DNA of 64,000 nt. Source: Janibacter melonis (lineage in GTDB: Bacteria; Actinomycetota; Actinomycetes; Actinomycetales; Dermatophilaceae). Both the position numbers and the translations under genes were made by a program. The stretch spans positions 573,333 through 637,332 of the forward strand of contig NZ_JAJBZM010000003.1 in assembly GCF_020567375.1 (NCBI RefSeq), written 5' to 3'. The notes beneath the pieces are model-generated. The model made no database searches. It was not told the origin of the DNA and worked only from the letters and a program-made list of their open reading frames with translations. Below are positions 8,854 through 17,081 of the stretch, one piece after another; the first letter of the stretch is position 1; each line of letters begins with the position of its first letter.

Positions 8854-10179
8854 TCAGGGGGTCTCGGTGACGAAGACCGTCTCGACCGCGGGGCGGCCGG
8901 CGCTCAGCTGGTGCGCCGAGCGGGGCAGCTCGGCCATCGAGGCCTCGTGACGCTCGCGGGCCGCGGCGACGGTGCACGTCTCGCGACCGACGACGACGCC
9001 GTCACGCACGAGGGGGACGAGCAGCTCGCGGTCGCCGACCCCTTCGCCGTCGTCCTCGGGGAGCTCGTCGACGCCGATGAGCTCGGCCGAGGCGATGCCG
9101 TGGGCGTCGAGCCGGCGCAGGGCGTACTTGCGTCCGCCGACGGACTGCTTGTCCTTGCTCTTCTTGACGACGCCGATCATCTCGCCGCTCTCGTCCTCGC
9201 GGGCGACGAGCTTGTAGACCATCGACGCCGTCGGGTGGCCCGAGCCGGTGACGACCCGGGTGCCGACGCCGTAGCCGTCGACCGGCGCCGCGGCCAGGGC
9301 GGCGATCGCGTACTCGTCGAGGTCGGAGGTCACGGTGATGCGGGTGCTCGTCGCGCCGAGGGAGTCGAGCTGGTCGCGGACCTCCTGGGCCTGCACGACG
9401 AGGTCACCGGAGTCCAGGCGCACGCCCCCCAGCCCGGTGCCGGCGACCTCGACGGCCGTGCGCACCCCGTCGGTGACGTCGTAGGTGTCGACGAGCAGGG
9501 TGGTGCTCGCGCCGAGGGCGTCGACCTGGGCCTGGAAGGCGGTGCGCTCGTCGTCGTGCAGGAGGGTGAAGGCGTGGGCGGAGGTGCCCACCGTCGGCAC
9601 GCCGTGGCGGCGACCGGCCTCGAGGTTGGAGGTCGAGGCGAAGCCGGCGATGTAGGCGGCGCGGGCGGCGGCGACGGCCGCCTCCTCGTGCGTGCGTCGC
9701 GAGCCCATCTCGATGCACGGGCGGGTGCCGGCGGCGCCGGTCATCCGCGAGGCCGCAGAGGCGATCGCGCTGTCGTGGTTGAGGATCGAGAGGATGACCG
9801 TCTCGAGGATGACCCCGTGGGCGAAGTCGGCCTCGACGACGAGGATCGGCGAGTACGGGAAGTACGCGTCGCCCTCGGCGTAGCCCCACACGTCGCCGTC
9901 GAAGCGGTAGCCGGCGAGGAAGTCGAGCGTCGCCTCGTCGACGACGCCGCGCGAGCGCAGGTCCGCGATCTCCGCCTCGTCGAAGCGGAAGGACTCGATG
10001 GCGTCGAGGAGACGGCCGGTGCCCGCGACGACGCCGTAGCGCCGCCCGTCGGGCAGGCGGCGGGCGAAGACCTCGAAGACGCAGCGACGGCTCGCCGCGC
10101 CGCTGCGCAGCGCGGCCTGGAGCATCGTCAGCTCGTAGTGGTCGGTGAGCAGGCCGGTGCTGGGGTCGGTCGTCGTCAC
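8854..10179 (-). CDS. pncB: Nicotinate phosphoribosyltransferase
   Basis: A 441-residue enzyme making nicotinate mononucleotide from nicotinate and PRPP, the step after PncA. Characteristic blocks are [10 protein letters not shown] at the N terminus, the FEVFARRLP strand, the catalytic-His region in [15 protein letters not shown], the [12 protein letters not shown] segment and the PRPP-binding region [12 protein letters not shown]. Length fits the family. The GTG start at 10179 is 6 nt from a TAGAGT -10 element (10186-10191 on the minus strand), which overlaps the -10 of divergent clpS. pncB and pncA therefore form a salvage pair with two leaderless promoters. Confidence 0.94.
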   Translation of the reverse strand: MTTTDPSTGLLTDHYELTMLQAALRSGAASRRCVFEVFARRLPDGRRYGVVAGTGRLLDAIESFRFDEAEIADLRSRGVVDEATLDFLAGYRFDGDVWGYAEGDAYFPYSPILVVEADFAHGVILETVILSILNHDSAIASAASRMTGAAGTRPCIEMGSRRTHEEAAVAAARAAYIAGFASTSNLEAGRRHGVPTVGTSAHAFTLLHDDERTAFQAQVDALGASTTLLVDTYDVTDGVRTAVEVAGTGLGGVRLDSGDLVVQAQEVRDQLDSLGATSTRITVTSDLDEYAIAALAAAPVDGYGVGTRVVTGSGHPTASMVYKLVAREDESGEMIGVVKKSKDKQSVGGRKYALRRLDAHGIASAELIGVDELPEDDGEGVGDRELLVPLVRDGVVVGRETCTVAAARERHEASMAELPRSAHQLSAGRPAVETVFVTETP

Positions 10180-10185
10180 GGCGTC

Positions 10186-10195
10186 ACTCTATGGT
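10186..10195. promoter_or_regulatory. Overlapping divergent -10 elements for pncB and clpS
   Basis: The ten bases ACTCTATGGT contain TAGAGT on the minus strand, 6 nt before the pncB GTG, and TATGGT on the plus strand, 7 nt before the GTG chosen for clpS. The two hexamers share the central TA. Both spacings match transcription starting at the first base of the start codon. The arrangement implies RNA polymerase can occupy only one direction at a time. Seen in sequence; promoter activity inferred. Confidence 0.6.
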
Positions 10196-10202
10196 TGTGC
10201 GG

Positions 10203-10493
10203 GTGAGTGCAGCGCCGGTGGACCAGCAGGTGCACGAGCCCGATCTCGTCGTCGACCCCGACGTCCCGTGGATCACGCTCGTGTGGAACGACCCGGTGAA
10301 CCTCATGTCGTACGTGACCTGGGTCTTCCAGACCCACTTCGGCTACACCGAGCAGCACGCGACGAAGCTCATGATGGACGTGCACACGAAGGGCCGCGCC
10401 GTCGTCTCGACCGGGCCGAAGGAGCAGATGGAGCTCGACACCGAGGCGATGCAGGGCTACGGCCTGTGGGCCACCTACCAGAAGGACGACTGA
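10203..10493 (+). CDS. clpS: ATP-dependent Clp protease adaptor ClpS
   Basis: A 96-residue adaptor that delivers N-degron substrates to ClpC/ClpA-ClpP. The core is clear: [20 protein letters not shown] contains the N-degron pocket segment ([10 protein letters not shown]), followed by [17 protein letters not shown] with the conserved histidine. Two starts are possible: ATG 10191 or GTG 10203. I prefer GTG 10203 because TATGGT (10190-10195) would be the -10 of a leaderless mRNA and would overlap the ATG. The stop TGA shares its last A with the ATG of the next gene. Actinobacteria usually keep clpS beside a DUF2017 gene and murI, exactly as here. Confidence 0.9.
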   Translation: MSAAPVDQQVHEPDLVVDPDVPWITLVWNDPVNLMSYVTWVFQTHFGYTEQHATKLMMDVHTKGRAVVSTGPKEQMELDTEAMQGYGLWATYQKDD

Positions 10494-11173
10494 TGGCCCG
10501 CGCCTTCCAGCGCCGTGGCGAGGACGTCGTCGCCTGGCTCGACGCCGACGAGCGCGAGGTCCTCGCCCAGCTCGCCGAGCAGGTCCTCGACGTCGTCTCG
10601 CCGCAGGACGACGGCCCGGTGACGGCGGGCGAAGGGGAGGTCGACCCCTTCGACGCGATCGTCGCGGGCCTGGGGACCTTAAGCACCGACACGGGCACTC
10701 CCGACCCCGAGCGCTCGGCGGGCCTGGACGAGGAGCGCGACCCCGCGCTCGACCGGCTCTTCCCCGCGGGGCACCGCGGTGACCCCGAGGAGGCCCGCGA
10801 GTTCCGCCGGCTCACCGAGGGCGGGCTGCGCCAGCGCAAGGCGGGCAACCTGCGCACCCTCGCCCAGGCGGTCCTGCGGCCCTCGGCCGACCCGGGCGAC
10901 CCCGAGGCGGTCGTGCTCGACCGCGGCGAGGCCGTCGCCGTGCTCGTCGCGCTCACCGACATCCGGCTCGTCATGGGCGAGCGGCTCGGCCTGCGCACCG
11001 ACGACGACGCCGACCGGCTCGAGCGGGTCGTCGCCGATCTCGACGACGAGGACCCGGCGGCCTTCGCGCTCATGCTCTACGACTTCCTCACCTGGCTGCA
11101 GGAGTCGCTCGGCCGCACGCTGCCGGCCGGGCCGCCGCGCGGGGGCGCCGGGCGCGCCGGGGGTGCTGCGTAG
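10493..11173 (+). CDS. DUF2017 family protein
   Basis: A 226-residue acidic, soluble protein of unknown function that accompanies clpS in actinobacteria. It begins [20 protein letters not shown], has an acidic middle, a helical stretch ([32 protein letters not shown]) and a Gly/Pro/Arg-rich C terminus. The start overlaps the clpS stop by one base (TGATG), so the genes are co-translated. The stop codon TAG is itself the first part of the TAGGGT -10 element of murI. The Glu-Gly pair near 10631 is written GAA GGG although Glu is otherwise GAG here, part of the recurring CGAAGGGG motif. A role with ClpS or Clp proteolysis is only inferred from conserved neighbourhood. Confidence 0.85.
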   Translation: MARAFQRRGEDVVAWLDADEREVLAQLAEQVLDVVSPQDDGPVTAGEGEVDPFDAIVAGLGTLSTDTGTPDPERSAGLDEERDPALDRLFPAGHRGDPEEAREFRRLTEGGLRQRKAGNLRTLAQAVLRPSADPGDPEAVVLDRGEAVAVLVALTDIRLVMGERLGLRTDDDADRLERVVADLDDEDPAAFALMLYDFLTWLQESLGRTLPAGPPRGGAGRAGGAA

Positions 11174-11183
11174 GGTGAGCGCC

Positions 11184-11987
11184 GTGGACGCGCCGATCGG
11201 GATCTTCGACTCCGGGTACGGCGGCCTCACCGTGCTGCGGGCGGTCCTCGACCAGCTGCCGCAGGAGGCGACGACCTACTTCGGCGACACCGCCCGGGCG
11301 CCGTACGGCCCGCGGCCGATCGCCCAGACCCGCCAGTACGCGCTCGAGTGCCTCGACCGGCTCGTCGAGCACGGGGTCAAGGTGCTCGTCATCGCGTGCA
11401 ACACCGCCTCAGCCGCCGTCCTGCACGACGCCCGTGAGCGCTACGACGTGCCGGTCGTCGAGGTGATCCGCCCGGCGGTGCGCCGCGCGGTGCTCGCGAC
11501 GCGGACCGACCGGGTCGGGGTGATCTCGACCGTCGGCACGCACCAGTCAGGGGCGTACGTCGACGCCTTCACGGCGGCGCCGCACCTGCGGGTGCTCTCG
11601 CAGCCGTGCCCCCGCTTCGTCGAGTTCGTCGAGTCGGGGACGACCGGCGGGCAGGAGCTCATCGCCGTCGCCCGCGAGTACCTCGAGCCGCTGCGGGCCG
11701 CGGAGGTCGACACGCTCGTGCTCGGCTGCACGCACTACCCCTTGCTCACCGGCGTCATCTCCTACGTCATGGGCGACGGGGTGACGCTCGTCTCGTCCGC
11801 CGAGGAGACGGCCAAGGACGTCTACCGTGTCCTTGCCGACAGGGACCTGCTGCGACCCGACGACGCCCCGCCGCCGGGGCACGGCTTCACCACGACCGGT
11901 GACGCCGAGGAGTTCCGGCGACTGGCCCGTCGCTTCCTCGGGCCCGAGGTCGGCAGCGTCTTCGGCAACATGAGAGGTGTCGCGTGA
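11184..11987 (+). CDS. murI: Glutamate racemase
   Basis: A 267-residue cofactor-independent racemase supplying D-glutamate for peptidoglycan. The catalytic cysteine pair is Cys72 (VIACNTAS) and Cys182 (GCTHYPLL); Asp9 is in [12 protein letters not shown]. The GTG at 11184 (MDAPIGIF) lies 7 nt after TAGGGT at 11171-11176, consistent with a leaderless transcript; an in-frame GTG at 11175 is the alternative. The 3' end overlaps the next gene (GTGA). Length and motifs are normal. Confidence 0.94.
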   Translation: MDAPIGIFDSGYGGLTVLRAVLDQLPQEATTYFGDTARAPYGPRPIAQTRQYALECLDRLVEHGVKVLVIACNTASAAVLHDARERYDVPVVEVIRPAVRRAVLATRTDRVGVISTVGTHQSGAYVDAFTAAPHLRVLSQPCPRFVEFVESGTTGGQELIAVAREYLEPLRAAEVDTLVLGCTHYPLLTGVISYVMGDGVTLVSSAEETAKDVYRVLADRDLLRPDDAPPPGHGFTTTGDAEEFRRLARRFLGPEVGSVFGNMRGVA

Positions 11988-12760
11988 GGCTCACGGTCGT
12001 CGGGTGCTCCGGGTCCTTCGCGGGCCCGGCCTCGCCCGCGTCGTGCTACCTGCTGAGCGCCGACGACGGGCAGCGGACGTGGCGGGTCGCGCTCGACCTC
12101 GGCAACGGCGCGCTCGGTGCGCTGCAGCGCCACGTCGACCCCGCCTCGCTCGACGCGCTGCTGCTCACACACCTGCACCCCGATCACTGCATGGACGTCA
12201 CCGGTCTGTACGTCACCCGGCGCTACCGCCCGCAGGGGCCGCTGCCGACGCGCCTGCCCGTGTACGGCCCCGCCGGCACGGCCGACCGCCTCGCCGCGGC
12301 GTACGAGGGCATCGACGACGTCGGGATGACGCGCGAGCTCGACTTCCGCCGGCTCTCCGACACGATCCCCGTGCACATCGGCCCCTTCGTCATCACCCCG
12401 TACCGCGTCAACCACCCCGTCGAGGCGTACGGCTTCCGCGTCGAGAGCGGTGGGAGGGTGCTCGCGTACACGGGCGACACCGACGCGTGCCCGGCGCTGG
12501 CGCGGCTCATGCGCGACGCCGACCTCGTGCTCGCCGACTCCGCCTTCGTCGACGGGCGCGACCAGATCCCCGACATCCACCTCTCGGGGTCGCGGGCCGC
12601 GCAGGCCGCGGTCGACGCCGGGGGAGTGGGGCGCCTCGTGCTCACCCACATCCCCGCGTGGAACGACCCCCAGGAGTGCCGCGCCCAGGCCGCCGCGGTG
12701 TGGTGCGGCGAGGGCCGCGAGGTCGAGCTCGCCGAGCCCGACGCGACCTACGAGGTCTGA
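11984..12760 (+). CDS. MBL-fold metallo-hydrolase (RNase Z-like group)
   Basis: A 258-residue metallo-beta-lactamase fold protein. The metal-binding motif THLHPDHC (near residue 61) gives HxHxDH; further ligands are in [15 protein letters not shown] and LTHIPAW. The spacing resembles actinobacterial MBL proteins found between murI and rph, often described as RNase Z-like or cyclic-nucleotide phosphodiesterase-like; the substrate is unknown. The GTG start overlaps the murI stop (GTGA), so it belongs to that operon. No signal peptide or membrane segment. Confidence 0.85.
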   Translation: MRLTVVGCSGSFAGPASPASCYLLSADDGQRTWRVALDLGNGALGALQRHVDPASLDALLLTHLHPDHCMDVTGLYVTRRYRPQGPLPTRLPVYGPAGTADRLAAAYEGIDDVGMTRELDFRRLSDTIPVHIGPFVITPYRVNHPVEAYGFRVESGGRVLAYTGDTDACPALARLMRDADLVLADSAFVDGRDQIPDIHLSGSRAAQAAVDAGGVGRLVLTHIPAWNDPQECRAQAAAVWCGEGREVELAEPDATYEV

Positions 12761-12870
12761 GGCCCCCTTCGGGCGGGGCTCGCCGACGAGCACCAGCCCG
12801 CTTCGAGTCGCACGAGCACGAGCCCAGGCACGTCGAGTCACCCCCGCTCGGCACGTCACACCAACCCCTC

Positions 12871-13012
12871 GTTTATCGGGTCACCCGAGAACCTTGTGAC
12901 GCATGTGACGCCGCGTCGGTGCGGGCGGTGCTCAGCAAGACTTACCCCTGCTCAGCATGAGTCTCTTACCCATGCTGACCCGGGGTTTATCGGGTGACCC
13001 GAGAAACTTGTG
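12871..13012. repeat. Two copies of a 28-bp palindromic element in the intergenic region before rph
   Basis: The 344-nt gap 12761-13104 holds no credible ORF. Copies at 12871-12898 and 12985-13012 agree at 26 of 28 positions. Each starts GTTTA, contains the dyad TCGGGT-S-ACCCGA (12876-12888 and 12990-13002; central base C or G) and ends GAGAAMCTTGTG. The centres (12882 and 12996) are 114 bp apart, close to eleven helical turns. Between them are two further degenerate direct repeats of the form GCTCAGCA ... TTACCC near 12930-12980. The layout looks like a pair of operators or a dispersed repeat; the function is unknown. Near 12762-12779 there is also a short GC hairpin that could end the murI operon. 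Confidence 0.7.
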
Positions 13013-13104
13013 GTTCGTGGGGCGTCGCTCAGGGGGCGAAGGGGGCGGTGGGGCTGTCCACGGCGGGTCACGTCCGGCCTCACGGGACCCTTAGCCTGGA
13101 GGGC

Positions 13105-13875
13105 ATGACCGACGCCACCTCCGCAGCACCTGCGCGCCACGACGGCCGCGCCCCCGGCGACCTCCGCGAGGTCCGCATCACCCGCAACTGGCTCGACCAC
13201 GCCGAGGGCTCCGTGCTCGTCGAGTTCGGGCGCACCCGCGTGCTCGTCGCCGCGAGCTTCACCGAAGGGGTGCCGCGCTGGCTCAAGGGTCGCGGCACCG
13301 GCTGGGTCACCGCCGAGTACGAGATGCTGCCCCGCTCGACGAACACGCGCAGCGACCGCGAGTCGCGCCGCGGCAAGGTCGGCGGCCGCACCCACGAGAT
13401 CAGCCGGCTCATCGGGCGCAGCCTGCGCGCCGTCATCGACACCTCGGCGCTCGGCGAGAACACCGTCGTCGTCGACTGCGACGTGCTCCAGGCCGACGGC
13501 GGCACCCGCACCGCGGCGATCACCGGCGCGTATGTCGCCCTCGCCGACGCGGTGGCCGACGCCCGCGCCCGTGGTCTCATCCCCGCCTCCGCCCAGCCGC
13601 TCACCGGCTCGCTCGCCGCCGTCTCGGTGGGCGTCGTCGACGGCCGCGCCGTGTGCGACCTCGACTACCCCGAGGACTCGACCGCGCAGACCGACATGAA
13701 CGTCGTCATGACCGGCACCGGCGACTTCGTCGAGGTGCAGGGCACGGCCGAGGGCGCCCCCTTCGACCGCGCGCTCCTCGACCAGCTGCTCGACCTCGGC
13801 GCGGCCGGCTGCGCCCAGCTCACCGTCCTGCAGCAGCAGGCCCTCGAGGCCCCGGCCCGCGAGCGCGTGCGATGA
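13105..13875 (+). CDS. rph: Ribonuclease PH
   Basis: A 256-residue phosphorolytic 3'-5' exoribonuclease that trims tRNA precursors. Family blocks are present: [22 protein letters not shown], the [21 protein letters not shown] segment with phosphate-binding arginines, [21 protein letters not shown], and [26 protein letters not shown] at 13092-13097 lies 7 nt before the ATG, and GGAGGG also precedes it, so either leaderless or SD-led initiation is possible. The stop overlaps rdgB by ATGA. Pairing of rph with rdgB is standard in actinobacteria. Confidence 0.95.
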   Translation: MTDATSAAPARHDGRAPGDLREVRITRNWLDHAEGSVLVEFGRTRVLVAASFTEGVPRWLKGRGTGWVTAEYEMLPRSTNTRSDRESRRGKVGGRTHEISRLIGRSLRAVIDTSALGENTVVVDCDVLQADGGTRTAAITGAYVALADAVADARARGLIPASAQPLTGSLAAVSVGVVDGRAVCDLDYPEDSTAQTDMNVVMTGTGDFVEVQGTAEGAPFDRALLDQLLDLGAAGCAQLTVLQQQALEAPARERVR

Positions 13876-14504
13876 GGGTCGTCCTCGCCACGCACAACGA
13901 GCACAAGGTCGAGGAGCTGCAGCAGATCCTCTCCGGCCCGCTCGGCGACCTCGGTCTCGAGGTCGTCTCGATGGCCGCCTACCCCGAGGTCGGTGAGGTG
14001 CCCGAGACCGAGGTGACCTTCGTCGGCAACGCCACGCTCAAGGCGCGCGCGGTGGCCGCCGCGACCGGTCTGCCGGCCCTCGCCGACGACTCCGGCCTGA
14101 GCGTCGACGTGCTCGGCGGCTCTCCGGGGGTCTTCTCCGCGCGCTGGTCCGGTCTGCACGGCGGCGAGGAGCTGGCCCGCGCCGAGCGCGACCGCCGCAA
14201 CCTCCAGCTGCTCCTCGACCAGCTCGCCGACGTGCCCGACGAGCACCGCCGGGCGGCCTTCCGCTGCGCCGCGGTCCTCGCCCTGCCCGGTGCCGAGGAC
14301 GTCGTGTCGACCGAGGGCCGGGTCGAGGGCGTCGTCGTGCGGGAGCCCGTGGGGGAGAACGGCTTCGGGTACGACCCGGTCTTCGTGCCCGACGGCGGGA
14401 CCCGCACGCTCGCCGAGCACTCCGACGAGGAGAAGAACGCGATCAGCCACCGCGGCGCGGCCTTCCGCGCGATGGTGCCGCTGCTGCGCGAGCACCTCGC
14501 CTGA
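13872..14504 (+). CDS. rdgB: XTP/dITP diphosphatase (RdgB/HAM1)
   Basis: A 210-residue nucleotide pyrophosphatase that removes deaminated purine nucleotides (XTP, dITP). It begins [16 protein letters not shown] with the SHR-like nucleotide-binding start, contains [24 protein letters not shown] with the catalytic Asp/Glu metal site, and ends with [18 protein letters not shown] and [14 protein letters not shown]. It is coupled to rph through a 4-nt overlap. The tRNA-Leu gene on the opposite strand begins nine bases after the stop. Confidence 0.94.
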   Translation: MRVVLATHNEHKVEELQQILSGPLGDLGLEVVSMAAYPEVGEVPETEVTFVGNATLKARAVAAATGLPALADDSGLSVDVLGGSPGVFSARWSGLHGGEELARAERDRRNLQLLLDQLADVPDEHRRAAFRCAAVLALPGAEDVVSTEGRVEGVVVREPVGENGFGYDPVFVPDGGTRTLAEHSDEEKNAISHRGAAFRAMVPLLREHLA

Positions 14505-14513
14505 TCTCACCGG

Positions 14514-14595
14514 TGCCGAAGGCGGGACTTGAACCCGCACACCCGAGGGCACGAGAACCTAAATCTCGCGTGTCTGCCAGTTCCACCACTTCGGC
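14514..14595 (-). tRNA. tRNA-Leu (anticodon UAG)
   Basis: Read on the minus strand, a class II tRNA starts GCCGAAGTGGTGGAACTGG, with D-loop GGCAGACACG, anticodon stem-loop CGAGA-TTTAGGT-TCTCG (anticodon TAG), a long variable arm GTGCCCTCGGGTGTG, T-arm GGGTTCAAGTCCC and acceptor CTTCGGC followed by A. The acceptor stem GCCGAAG/CTTCGGC is perfect. CCA is not encoded. The 82-nt length fits leucine tRNAs with a short variable arm. Confidence 0.93.
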
Positions 14596-14626
14596 GCGAC
14601 GCCCGTCGTGGGCGCGGTGGGAGTCT

Positions 14627-15088
14627 ATGGGGGTGACGACCCACGACTACACCGCGACCCTCGCCTGGGAGGGGTCCACGGCGCTCGGCTACGAGCACTA
14701 CGACCGCGGCCACGCCGCCGGGGTCGGCGGTGAGCAGCTCGAGCTGAGCGCCGACCCCTCCTTCGGCGGTGACCCGGCGCGGCTCAACCCCGAGCAGCTG
14801 TTGCTCGCCGCGGCGAGCAGCTGTCAGCTGCTGTCCTTCCTCGCCGTCGCCGCACGGGCTCGGCTCGACGTCGTCGGCTACCGCGACGCGGCGCAGGCCG
14901 TCATGGACGAGGCCGACCCACCCCTTCGCGTCGGGCGGATCACCCTTCGCCCCGAGGTGACGGTGCGCGGCGACGTGCCCGACTCCCGCATCCACCACCT
15001 GCTCGAGGTGGCCCACCGCGAGTGCTTCGTCGCCCGCTCGCTGACGAGCGAGGTCGTCATCGAGGCGACCGTCGTCCGTGCCACCTAG
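14627..15088 (+). CDS. OsmC family protein
   Basis: A 153-residue OsmC/Ohr-fold protein, likely a thiol-dependent hydroperoxide-handling enzyme. The segment NPEQLLLAAASSCQLLSFLAVA contains the first conserved cysteine in its usual helix, but the second peroxidatic-type cysteine is replaced: the C-terminal region reads VAHRECFVARSL with Cys as in family members. Start ATG 14627 is chosen for the GGGAG sequence just upstream; GTG 14633 is an alternative. It reads away from tRNA-Leu and ends just before a long palindrome that separates it from cbiO. Confidence 0.85.
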   Translation: MGVTTHDYTATLAWEGSTALGYEHYDRGHAAGVGGEQLELSADPSFGGDPARLNPEQLLLAAASSCQLLSFLAVAARARLDVVGYRDAAQAVMDEADPPLRVGRITLRPEVTVRGDVPDSRIHHLLEVAHRECFVARSLTSEVVIEATVVRAT

Positions 15089-15092
15089 ACCG

Positions 15093-15146
15093 CCCGCTAC
15101 GACGCAGTACTGGTCGTGATCACGACCAGTACTGCGTGGTAGCGGG
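15093..15146. terminator. 54-bp nearly perfect loop-less palindrome between osmC and cbiO
   Basis: Left arm 15093-15119 (CCCGCTACGACGCAG...GTCGTGA) pairs with 15120-15146 with a single mismatch (G15101 against G15138). The inner 36 bp are perfectly self-complementary around TGATCA, leaving no loop except what folding strain imposes. It sits at the junction of convergent genes, 4 nt after the osmC stop, so it is most simply a bidirectional terminator, although there is no U-tract. The size and perfection also fit a dimeric-protein site or cruciform. Confidence 0.7.
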
Positions 15147-15170
15147 GGCCGCGGCGTGGCCGTCGGGCAG

Positions 15171-15200
15171 GGGCGAAGGGGGGCGAAGGGGGGCGAAGGG
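15171..15200 (+). repeat. Triple tandem 10-bp repeat carrying the CGAAGGGG motif
   Basis: GGGCGAAGGG is present three times in perfect tandem at 15171-15180, 15181-15190 and 15191-15200, ending 4 bp before the cbiO stop codon. Each unit carries the octamer CGAAGGGG that recurs throughout the window. No coding role is apparent, because the stretch is outside both flanking genes. Confidence 0.85.
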
Positions 15201-15204
15201 GGAG

Positions 15205-15969
15205 TCAGCCAGCCCGACGGGTGCGGGCAGGGACCGACGAGGGGTCGAAGCCGTAGGGCAGTTCGAGACGGTGACGCGTCATCAGCGCGTCGTCGCCGAG
15301 CACCTGCGCCGTCGCGCCGTCCGCGACGACCTGGCCCGCGGCGAGGACGACGGATCGCTCGCACAGCTGCAGGGCGTACGGGAGGTCGTGGGTGACCATG
15401 AGCACGGTGACGTCGAGCGCATCGACGATCTCGGCGAGCTCGCGCCGCGACGCCGGGTCGAGGTTGCTGCTCGGCTCGTCGAGCACGAGGATCTCCGGCT
15501 CCATCGCGAGCACCGTCGCCACCGCGACGCGCCGGCGCTGCCCGAAGGAGAGGTGGTGGGGCGCGCGGTCGGCGTGGTCGCCCATGTCGACCGCCTCGAG
15601 CGCCGCGTGCACCCGGGCGTCGAGCGCGTCGCCGCGCAGGCCGAGGTTGCGCGGGCCGAAGGCGACGTCCTGGCGCACCGTCGGCATGAAGAGCTGGTCG
15701 TCGGGGTCTTGGAAGACGACGCCGACGCGGCGACGGACCTCGAGCATGTGCTCGCCGTCGACGGGCAGCCCGGAGACGCGCACGCTGCCCGCCTCGGGCA
15801 CGAGGATGCCGTTGAGGTGGAGCACGAGGGTCGTCTTGCCGGCGCCGTTCGGGCCGAGGAGGGCCACCCGCTCGCCGGCGTGGACGTGCAGGTCGACGCC
15901 GCGCAACGCGTGGTGGCCGTCGGGATAGGCGTGGTGCACCCCGCTGAGGTCGAGCACCGGTGCGCTCAT
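15205..15969 (-). CDS. cbiO: Cobalt/nickel ECF transporter ATPase CbiO
   Basis: A 254-residue ABC ATPase energising metal uptake by CbiMNQ. Motifs in order: Walker A LLGPNGAGKTT, Q-loop VFQDPDDQLF, signature LSFGQRRRVAVA, Walker B ILVLDEPSSNLD, and the switch histidine in MVTHDL. The VFQDPDDQLF form is typical of ECF transporter ATPases. The ATG at 15969 overlaps the cbiQ stop (ATGA). It is the last gene of the four-gene operon and ends next to the triple CGAAGGGG repeat. Cobalt versus nickel cannot be told from this subunit. Confidence 0.93.
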   Translation of the reverse strand: MSAPVLDLSGVHHAYPDGHHALRGVDLHVHAGERVALLGPNGAGKTTLVLHLNGILVPEAGSVRVSGLPVDGEHMLEVRRRVGVVFQDPDDQLFMPTVRQDVAFGPRNLGLRGDALDARVHAALEAVDMGDHADRAPHHLSFGQRRRVAVATVLAMEPEILVLDEPSSNLDPASRRELAEIVDALDVTVLMVTHDLPYALQLCERSVVLAAGQVVADGATAQVLGDDALMTRHRLELPYGFDPSSVPARTRRAG

Positions 15970-16745
15970 CGCACGCCCCCGCCGGTGAGCGCCCACGCGG
16001 TCGTCGCGACGACGACGGCCGCGGCGGGCACGACGAGTGCTGCGGACCAGGTCGTCGCCCGCACGGCGACGCCGTCGTCGAGGTCGACCCGGCCCTGGAA
16101 GCCCCGCGAGAGCATCGCGAGGTGCACGCGCTCGCCGCGCTCGTAGCTGCGCACGAAGAGCGCGCCCGCCGTCGAGCCGAGGACGGGCCAGGACCGCAGC
16201 CCGCCAGTGCGGAAGCCGCGGCTCTCGCGGGCGACGCGCATCCGGCGCATCTCGCCGCTCACGACGTCGAGGTAGCGGATCATGAAGGACAGGACGAGCA
16301 CGAGCTGGCGCGGGACGCGCAACCGGGCCAGCCCGCTCACGAGGTCGCCTGCCTCGGTCGTCGCGGCGAGCAGGACCGCGGCGAGGGCGCCGAGCGACCC
16401 CTTCGCGAAGAGCCCCCACCCGGCCCACAGGCCGGCCTGCGAGAGCTCGAGGGGGCCGACCGGCACCGTCGGACCCGTGGCGATGAAGGGCATCGTCACG
16501 GCGAGCAGCACGAAGGGGATCTCGACGACGAGCCGTCGGGCGAGGTAACGCGGGGGGACGCTCGAGACGACCGCGACGCCGACGAGCAGCGCGAGGTGGA
16601 CCGCGAAGGCCCAGACCGCCTCGCGCGGCGTGGCGACGACGGCGAGGACGAAGCCGAGGGTGGCGACGACCTTGACGTGCGCGGGGGCTCGGTGCAGGGG
16701 GGAGTGGCCGTGGAAGTGCAGGGTGTGGCCGTGGGGGCCGCCCAC
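15966..16745 (-). CDS. cbiQ: Cobalt/nickel ECF transporter T component CbiQ
   Basis: A 259-residue integral membrane T component with about five or six helices that couples CbiO to CbiM. The diagnostic coupling-helix motifs are seen: MRVARESRGFR and HLAMLSRGFQGR (Ala-Arg-Gly type). The N terminus is His-rich (GGPHGHTLHFHGHSPLH), a likely metal-binding feature. The GTG start at 16745 abuts the cbiN stop (TAGGTG), and its stop overlaps cbiO. Confidence 0.92.
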   Translation of the reverse strand: MGGPHGHTLHFHGHSPLHRAPAHVKVVATLGFVLAVVATPREAVWAFAVHLALLVGVAVVSSVPPRYLARRLVVEIPFVLLAVTMPFIATGPTVPVGPLELSQAGLWAGWGLFAKGSLGALAAVLLAATTEAGDLVSGLARLRVPRQLVLVLSFMIRYLDVVSGEMRRMRVARESRGFRTGGLRSWPVLGSTAGALFVRSYERGERVHLAMLSRGFQGRVDLDDGVAVRATTWSAALVVPAAAVVVATTAWALTGGGVR

Positions 16746-17081
16746 CTACTCCTCCCGCCGGCGGCGCAGCAGGAGCAGCAGCCCACCCATGAGCACGGCG
16801 GTGAGCACGACGCCGACGACGCCGGCGAGCGCGCCACCGAGTCGTCCCTCGACGCCGCGGGTCTCGTACTCGGCCATGGGGGAGTCGGCGGTCGGGCTCT
16901 CCTGCGCGGTGTCGCCGAAGCCGACCTGGCTCGCGACGTGCTCGAGGCCGTCGGGGTGCGAGGAGGCCCAGCCGGAGACGACCCCGGCGAGCAGGAGCGA
17001 GACGAGGAGGCCGACGACGACGAGGGTGCGGGTCGAGACCCGGCGACTGGTGCCCTGGGTCTGCACGGCGGGGCGGGTCAT
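16746..17081 (-). CDS. cbiN: CbiN-like PDGLE domain membrane protein
   Basis: A 111-residue membrane protein with two predicted helices (VVVGLLVSLLLAGVVSGW and LAGVVGVVLTAVLMGGLLLLL) flanking an extracytoplasmic segment that contains SSHPDGLEHVASQVGF, the PDGLE signature. Such proteins are small accessory components of CbiM-type transporters and stand in for CbiN. The ATG at 17081 overlaps the cbiM stop by ATGA. The C terminus is basic (LRRRREE), placing it inside. Confidence 0.88.
   Translation of the reverse strand: MTRPAVQTQGTSRRVSTRTLVVVGLLVSLLLAGVVSGWASSHPDGLEHVASQVGFGDTAQESPTADSPMAEYETRGVEGRLGGALAGVVGVVLTAVLMGGLLLLLRRRREE

Noticed and set aside
12871-13012. CRISPR array from two 28-bp repeats
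   Set aside because: Only two units, an 86-bp interval instead of a regular spacer, and no cas genes in the window.
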